Source of the DNA: Candidatus Gastranaerophilales bacterium
GTDB lineage: Bacteria; Cyanobacteriota; Vampirovibrionia; Gastranaerophilales; Gastranaerophilaceae
Direction: 5' to 3'
Assembly: GCA_944325895.1 (NCBI GenBank)
Contig: CALVCA010000002.1
Span: 1-64,000 of the forward strand
DNA length: 64,000 nt
Shown here: positions 60,716 to 64,000 of the stretch, piece by piece
Layout: each line of letters begins with the position of its first letter
Numbering within the stretch: position 1 is the stretch's first letter
Translations under genes and position numbers: made by a program
Notes under the pieces: model-generated
What the model was told of the DNA's origin: nothing
The model's database searches: none
What the model saw: the letters and a program-made list of their open reading frames with translations, nothing else

Positions 60716-63376
60716 TTAGCTGTGAACAGCTTGTTTTTGTTCAACGACAGCTTGAGCCGCAGCGAGTCTTGCTTGCGGAATTCTGAACGGAGAACAAGAA
60801 ACATAATCCAATCCGATACTGTGAGCAAATTTAACAGAATCAGGATCACCGCCGTGTTCACCGCAAATACCGCCAACCAATGACGGATTAATTTTCTTGC
60901 CTTTTTCCATTGACATTTCAATCAATTGACCTACACCTTTTGTATCAAGTGTTTCAAACGGATTTGCCGGCAAGATTTTTTGTTCAACGTAACGGTTAAG
61001 GAACTTACCTTCAGCATCGTCACGAGAATAACCGAATGTCATCTGAGTCAAGTCATTAGTACCGAATGAGAAGAATTCAGCGTATTCAGCAATTTCATCA
61101 GCTGTCAAAGCAGCACGAGGAATTTCAATCATCGTACCAAACTTATACTCAACTTCAACACCTTTTTCAGCCATAACATCTTTAGCTACACGAACCAAAA
61201 CTTCTTTTGCAACTTTAAGTTCGTTAACATGACCGATTAAAGGTACCATTACCCAAGGTTGAACGTTTAACCCTTCTTTTTTCAAATCACAACAAGCTTC
61301 AAATATTGCTCTAACTTGCATTTCATTGATTTCAGGATAAGTTAAACCTAAACGGCATCCACGCAAGCCCATCATCGGGTTAGCTTCTGAAAGGCTTTCA
61401 ACTACATGAAGCATTTCTTCTTTTTCTTTTGAATCTTTACCCAAAGCTTTTAATGTAGCCACTTCAGCAATCAAAGATTCTTTATCCGGCAAAAATTCAT
61501 GAAGCGGCGGATCAAGCAGTCTGACTGTCAAAGGTTTGTCGCCTAAAGCTTTAAACATTGCGTAAAAGTCAGAATATTGCATAGGAAGAAGATGATCTAA
61601 AGCTTCTTTTCTTGCCTCCGGAGTACCTGCAATAATCATTTTTTGTACCCAAGGTAATCTGTCAGGATCCATAAACATGTGTTCTGTTCTGCAAAGACCT
61701 ACACCTTCTGCACCGAATTTCAAAGCATTTTCAATGTCTTTCGGTGTATCAGCATTTGCTTCTACATGTAACTTTTTAATTTCATTTACCCAGGTAAAGA
61801 ATTTATTCCAGTTGTCATCAATTCTAGCTTCAACAAGCTTAACAGCACCTTCCATAACAAGACCTTTACCGCCGTCAAGGGAGATAATATCATCTTTATG
61901 GTAAACAGTACCGTCACTGCCGGTTAATGTTTCATTAGCCAAATCGATTTTCAAATCTTCGCAACCTGAAACGCAGGGTTTTCCCATACCTTTTGCAACA
62001 ACAGCTGCGTGAGAAGTTGCACCGCCTCTAAGTGTCAAAACACCTTGTGAAACAGCCATGCCGTGAATATCATCAGGACATGTTTCTACACGAACAAGAA
62101 TAACCTTTTCGCCTGCTGCACCACGTTCTGCTGCTTCTTCAGTATCAAATACTATTTTACCTACGGCAGCACCTGGAGATGCATTTACACCTGTACAAAT
62201 TTTGTGAGCTTCTTCCATTGCTTTTGTATCAAAACAAGGTAAAAGAATTTGGTTAACAGTATACGGATCAACCAATTGAATTGCTCTTTCTTTTGTAATA
62301 ATACCTTCTTCATACATATCAACTGCAATTTTTACAGCTGCTGCAGCAGTTCTTTTACCGTTACGTGTTTGAAGAATCCAAAGTTTTCCGCGTTCAATAG
62401 TAAATTCCATATCCTGAACATCTTTATAGCCAAGTTCAAGTTTTTTAGCAATATCAACATATTGTCTGTATAAATCAGGCATTTCATGTTCAAGTTCTGC
62501 AATAGGTTTCGGTGTTCTGATACCTGCTACAACGTCTTCACCTTGAGCGTTGGTCAAATACTCACCATAGAATTTATTTTCACCGGTTGCAGGGTTACGT
62601 GTGAATGAAACACCGGTAGCACAGTCATCGCCCATATTACCGAATACCATTGTTTGAACGTTAACAGCAGTACCGTAATTGTGATCGATTTTGTTCATGT
62701 TTCTATAAGCTACGGCACGAGGAATATTCCATGATCTGAATACTGCTTCAATAGCTTCTTCCAATTGAACATATGGATCTTGCGGGAATTCTTTGCCCGT
62801 AACTTCTTTAATAACATTTTTATAGATAGGAATTAAAGATTTCCAGCCTTCTGCTGAAATTTCTGTATCTTCTTTAACCCCTTCACGTTCTTTAAGTTTT
62901 TCAACTTCTGATTCAAAATATTTTTGTCTGTCCATTTCCCAAGCTACAGAACCGAACATAGTTAAGAAACGACGGTAGCTGTCATAGCAAAATCTCGGAT
63001 TGTTAGTCAATTTTACCATTGCTTCAACAGTTTGATCATTCAACCCTAAGTTCAAAATTGTTTCCATCATACCCGGCATAGAAAGTCTTGCACCTGATCT
63101 AACAGAAACCAACAAAGGATTTTCAGAATCGCCGAATTTTTTACCGGCTTGTTCTTCAACTTCTTTCAAATAATACTTAACTTCATCCATCAACCCTTCA
63201 GGCATCTTGTTTCCGTGGTTAATGTAATCCATACAAGTTTCGGTTGTAATGGTTAAACCCGGAGGAACAGGAAGTCCTAAATTGGTCATTTCAGCAAGGT
63301 TTGCACCTTTGCCGCCGAGAAGATTACGCATGCCTGCATTACCCTCTCTGAAAAGCCATACTCTTTTTTCTGTCAT
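60716..63376 (-). CDS. ppdK: Pyruvate, phosphate dikinase
   Basis: This 886-residue enzyme interconverts pyruvate, ATP and phosphate with PEP, AMP and diphosphate, allowing pyrophosphate-based glycolysis or PEP formation. Domains in order: N-terminal nucleotide-binding part (LLGGKGANLAEMTNLGLPVPPG about 20-41; SVRSGARLSMPGMMETILNLG), the central swivelling domain with the phospho-His GGATSHAAVVA (about 451-461), and the C-terminal PEP-utilising barrel (GLCRTEHMF, MMGLRGCRLG, FSFGTNDLTQMTFGYSRDD, GGICGEHGGDP). The length is right for PPDK rather than PEP synthase. A GAGAAAA ribosome site precedes the ATG. Confidence 0.97.
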   Translation of the reverse strand: MTEKRVWLFREGNAGMRNLLGGKGANLAEMTNLGLPVPPGLTITTETCMDYINHGNKMPEGLMDEVKYYLKEVEEQAGKKFGDSENPLLVSVRSGARLSMPGMMETILNLGLNDQTVEAMVKLTNNPRFCYDSYRRFLTMFGSVAWEMDRQKYFESEVEKLKEREGVKEDTEISAEGWKSLIPIYKNVIKEVTGKEFPQDPYVQLEEAIEAVFRSWNIPRAVAYRNMNKIDHNYGTAVNVQTMVFGNMGDDCATGVSFTRNPATGENKFYGEYLTNAQGEDVVAGIRTPKPIAELEHEMPDLYRQYVDIAKKLELGYKDVQDMEFTIERGKLWILQTRNGKRTAAAAVKIAVDMYEEGIITKERAIQLVDPYTVNQILLPCFDTKAMEEAHKICTGVNASPGAAVGKIVFDTEEAAERGAAGEKVILVRVETCPDDIHGMAVSQGVLTLRGGATSHAAVVAKGMGKPCVSGCEDLKIDLANETLTGSDGTVYHKDDIISLDGGKGLVMEGAVKLVEARIDDNWNKFFTWVNEIKKLHVEANADTPKDIENALKFGAEGVGLCRTEHMFMDPDRLPWVQKMIIAGTPEARKEALDHLLPMQYSDFYAMFKALGDKPLTVRLLDPPLHEFLPDKESLIAEVATLKALGKDSKEKEEMLHVVESLSEANPMMGLRGCRLGLTYPEINEMQVRAIFEACCDLKKEGLNVQPWVMVPLIGHVNELKVAKEVLVRVAKDVMAEKGVEVEYKFGTMIEIPRAALTADEIAEYAEFFSFGTNDLTQMTFGYSRDDAEGKFLNRYVEQKILPANPFETLDTKGVGQLIEMSMEKGKKINPSLVGGICGEHGGDPDSVKFAHSIGLDYVSCSPFRIPQARLAAAQAVVEQKQAVHS

Positions 63377-63463
63377 AATTTTTCTCCTGTTTATTTAAAA
63401 TAAATTAAACGACTATACGGTTATAATACCACAAAAAAATAAACATGCATAATAATTTTCAAT

Positions 63464-63491
63464 AAAAAAGCGGACTTTTGTCCGCATTTTT
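63464..63491 (-). terminator. Intrinsic terminator of the last small gene
   Basis: GCGGAC-TTTT-GTCCGC (63470-63485) with T-runs on both sides lies about 105 bp after the stop of the 96-residue gene on the minus strand. It also isolates ppdK from upstream transcription. Confidence 0.75.
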
Positions 63492-63595
63492 ATTCGTGTC
63501 ATTCAAAAATTAACCCGGTTCGGAAATAAAAACTGTTTTGTATATAGGTAATTTATAATTTGATACAAAAACTGCAAACATTTCCGGATTTATTT

Positions 63596-63886
63596 TTAAA
63601 CTTTTGTATTGAAGATATTGGCTTGCTTATTAAATTCATTCAATTCTTTTTGAGCTTTGACAGCACCTGAAATTCCTATCAATGATAGTAAAAAACTTAC
63701 TCCAGTCATAGCAAATAAAAGTTTGGGATGCTTAACTGCTAAGCTGTTTTTTGTAAAATGACAACATGCACCATTCAATGTAGAGGCTCCACCCAAGTAT
63801 CCCAATGCCATACTGCGTTTTCTCCTATCTTCTAAAGATTTTGGATAAAATGCACCAACATAATTGTTTACTGAACTAACTGCCAT
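63596..63886 (-). CDS. Orphan small membrane protein
   Basis: This 96-residue protein of unknown function has a hydrophilic N-terminus (MAVSSVNNYVGAFYPKSLED), a weakly hydrophobic Gly/Ala stretch with two adjacent Cys (GACCHF, about 39-44) and a clear membrane helix at about 57-75 (LLFAMTGVSFLLSLIGISG), ending in a charged tail. The ribosome site is AAAGGTAGG. Its leader carries copy B of the structured element also found before the gene at 1479-1862, ending 58 nt before the ATG. The two products are unrelated in sequence, so regulation rather than homology links them. Confidence 0.68.
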   Translation of the reverse strand: MAVSSVNNYVGAFYPKSLEDRRKRSMALGYLGGASTLNGACCHFTKNSLAVKHPKLLFAMTGVSFLLSLIGISGAVKAQKELNEFNKQANIFNTKV

Positions 63887-63944
63887 AATTTCCTACCTTT
63901 CTTTACTTTTATACATCTATATAAAAATCTAAAGGCAGATATTT

Positions 63945-64000
63945 TGCCACAGGCACACTTCGACCATACCATACCGGCATTATAGCTAGGTTTCAGCCCT
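63945..64000 (-). promoter_or_regulatory. Conserved leader element, copy B (cut by the window end)
   Basis: On the minus strand it reads GGCTGAAACCTAGC, TATAAT, GCCGG, two TATGG pentamers, TCGAAG, TGTGCCTGTGGCA. It matches copy A (1926-1990) in block order. The outer helix is TGCC (63976-63979) with GGCA (63945-63948), where copy A has TGCT/AGCA; the inner helix is GGTAT with GTGCC. The upstream part is outside the window. Confidence 0.6.

Overview
The window is AT-rich bacterial chromosome, densely coded on both strands. It looks like a member of the gut Gastranaerophilales (Melainabacteria/Vampirovibrionia, the non-photosynthetic sister group of Cyanobacteria). This is inference from several signs: prepilin leaders of the FTLAEVLITLGIIG type, many lineage-specific proteins carrying a short N-terminal SFKG-like motif, a YvcK protein with an N-terminal membrane anchor, a B12-dependent ribonucleotide reductase, pyruvate phosphate dikinase, and a Gram-negative envelope (TolC/RND efflux, MCE protein, Slt). 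No phage, plasmid or CRISPR signature is seen.

Layout. 1-410: extreme 5' end, leader and promoter of a 16S rRNA gene reading leftwards out of the window. 745-7731: small orphan genes, a soluble lytic transglycosylase, a large internally duplicated membrane protein, purine nucleoside phosphorylase and RNA polymerase omega. 7826-9089: MCE protein and uracil phosphoribosyltransferase. 9217-16266: an RND efflux operon, then rdgB and uppS. 16337-19159: orphan membrane protein and class II ribonucleotide reductase. 19790-24052: a pxpA-yvcK-panB-orphan-panC operon facing gyrB. 26671-27833: a pseudopilin locus with a poly-C tract, in-frame repeats and an apparent frameshift. 28111-32234: dicarboxylate/amino-acid symporter and ileS. 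32240-35195: a HinP1I-like restriction-modification pair coupled to nupC. 35275-38004: a membrane-anchored glycogen-synthase-like protein. 38350-45026: tRNA-Ser, aroA, an ABC permease, plsY, a second pseudopilin, a GNAT protein and a GGGtGRT/Fe-S-scaffold pair. 45122-52845: orphan, nucleotidyltransferase, glucose-6-phosphate isomerase, GH13-like protein, LysR, DUF3737, EamA and flavoprotein genes. 53051-63886: LysM/coiled-coil giant, orphan DNA methyltransferase, PiT-like membrane protein, mutL, DAHP synthase, ppdK and a small membrane protein.

Functional themes. Sugar and glycogen metabolism with pyruvate phosphate dikinase fits a fermentative lifestyle. Nucleotide salvage (PNP, Upp, NupC), pantoate and shikimate synthesis, envelope building (UppS, PlsY, Slt, MCE) and efflux are the other themes.

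The most unusual signals are non-coding or cross-gene. (1) A 9-C tract separates a strong promoter, ribosome site and ATG from a pseudopilin frame that is open in exactly the +1 phase. (2) A leader element with a compensatory base change and pentanucleotide repeats lies upstream of two small orphan genes. (3) An almost identical ~113-bp terminator-ended repeat occurs twice. (4) A short SF(K/T/R)(G/A/S)-like motif recurs near the N-terminus of otherwise unrelated proteins. (5) Several genes have a -10 box placed only about 6 nt before the ATG, as in leaderless mRNAs.
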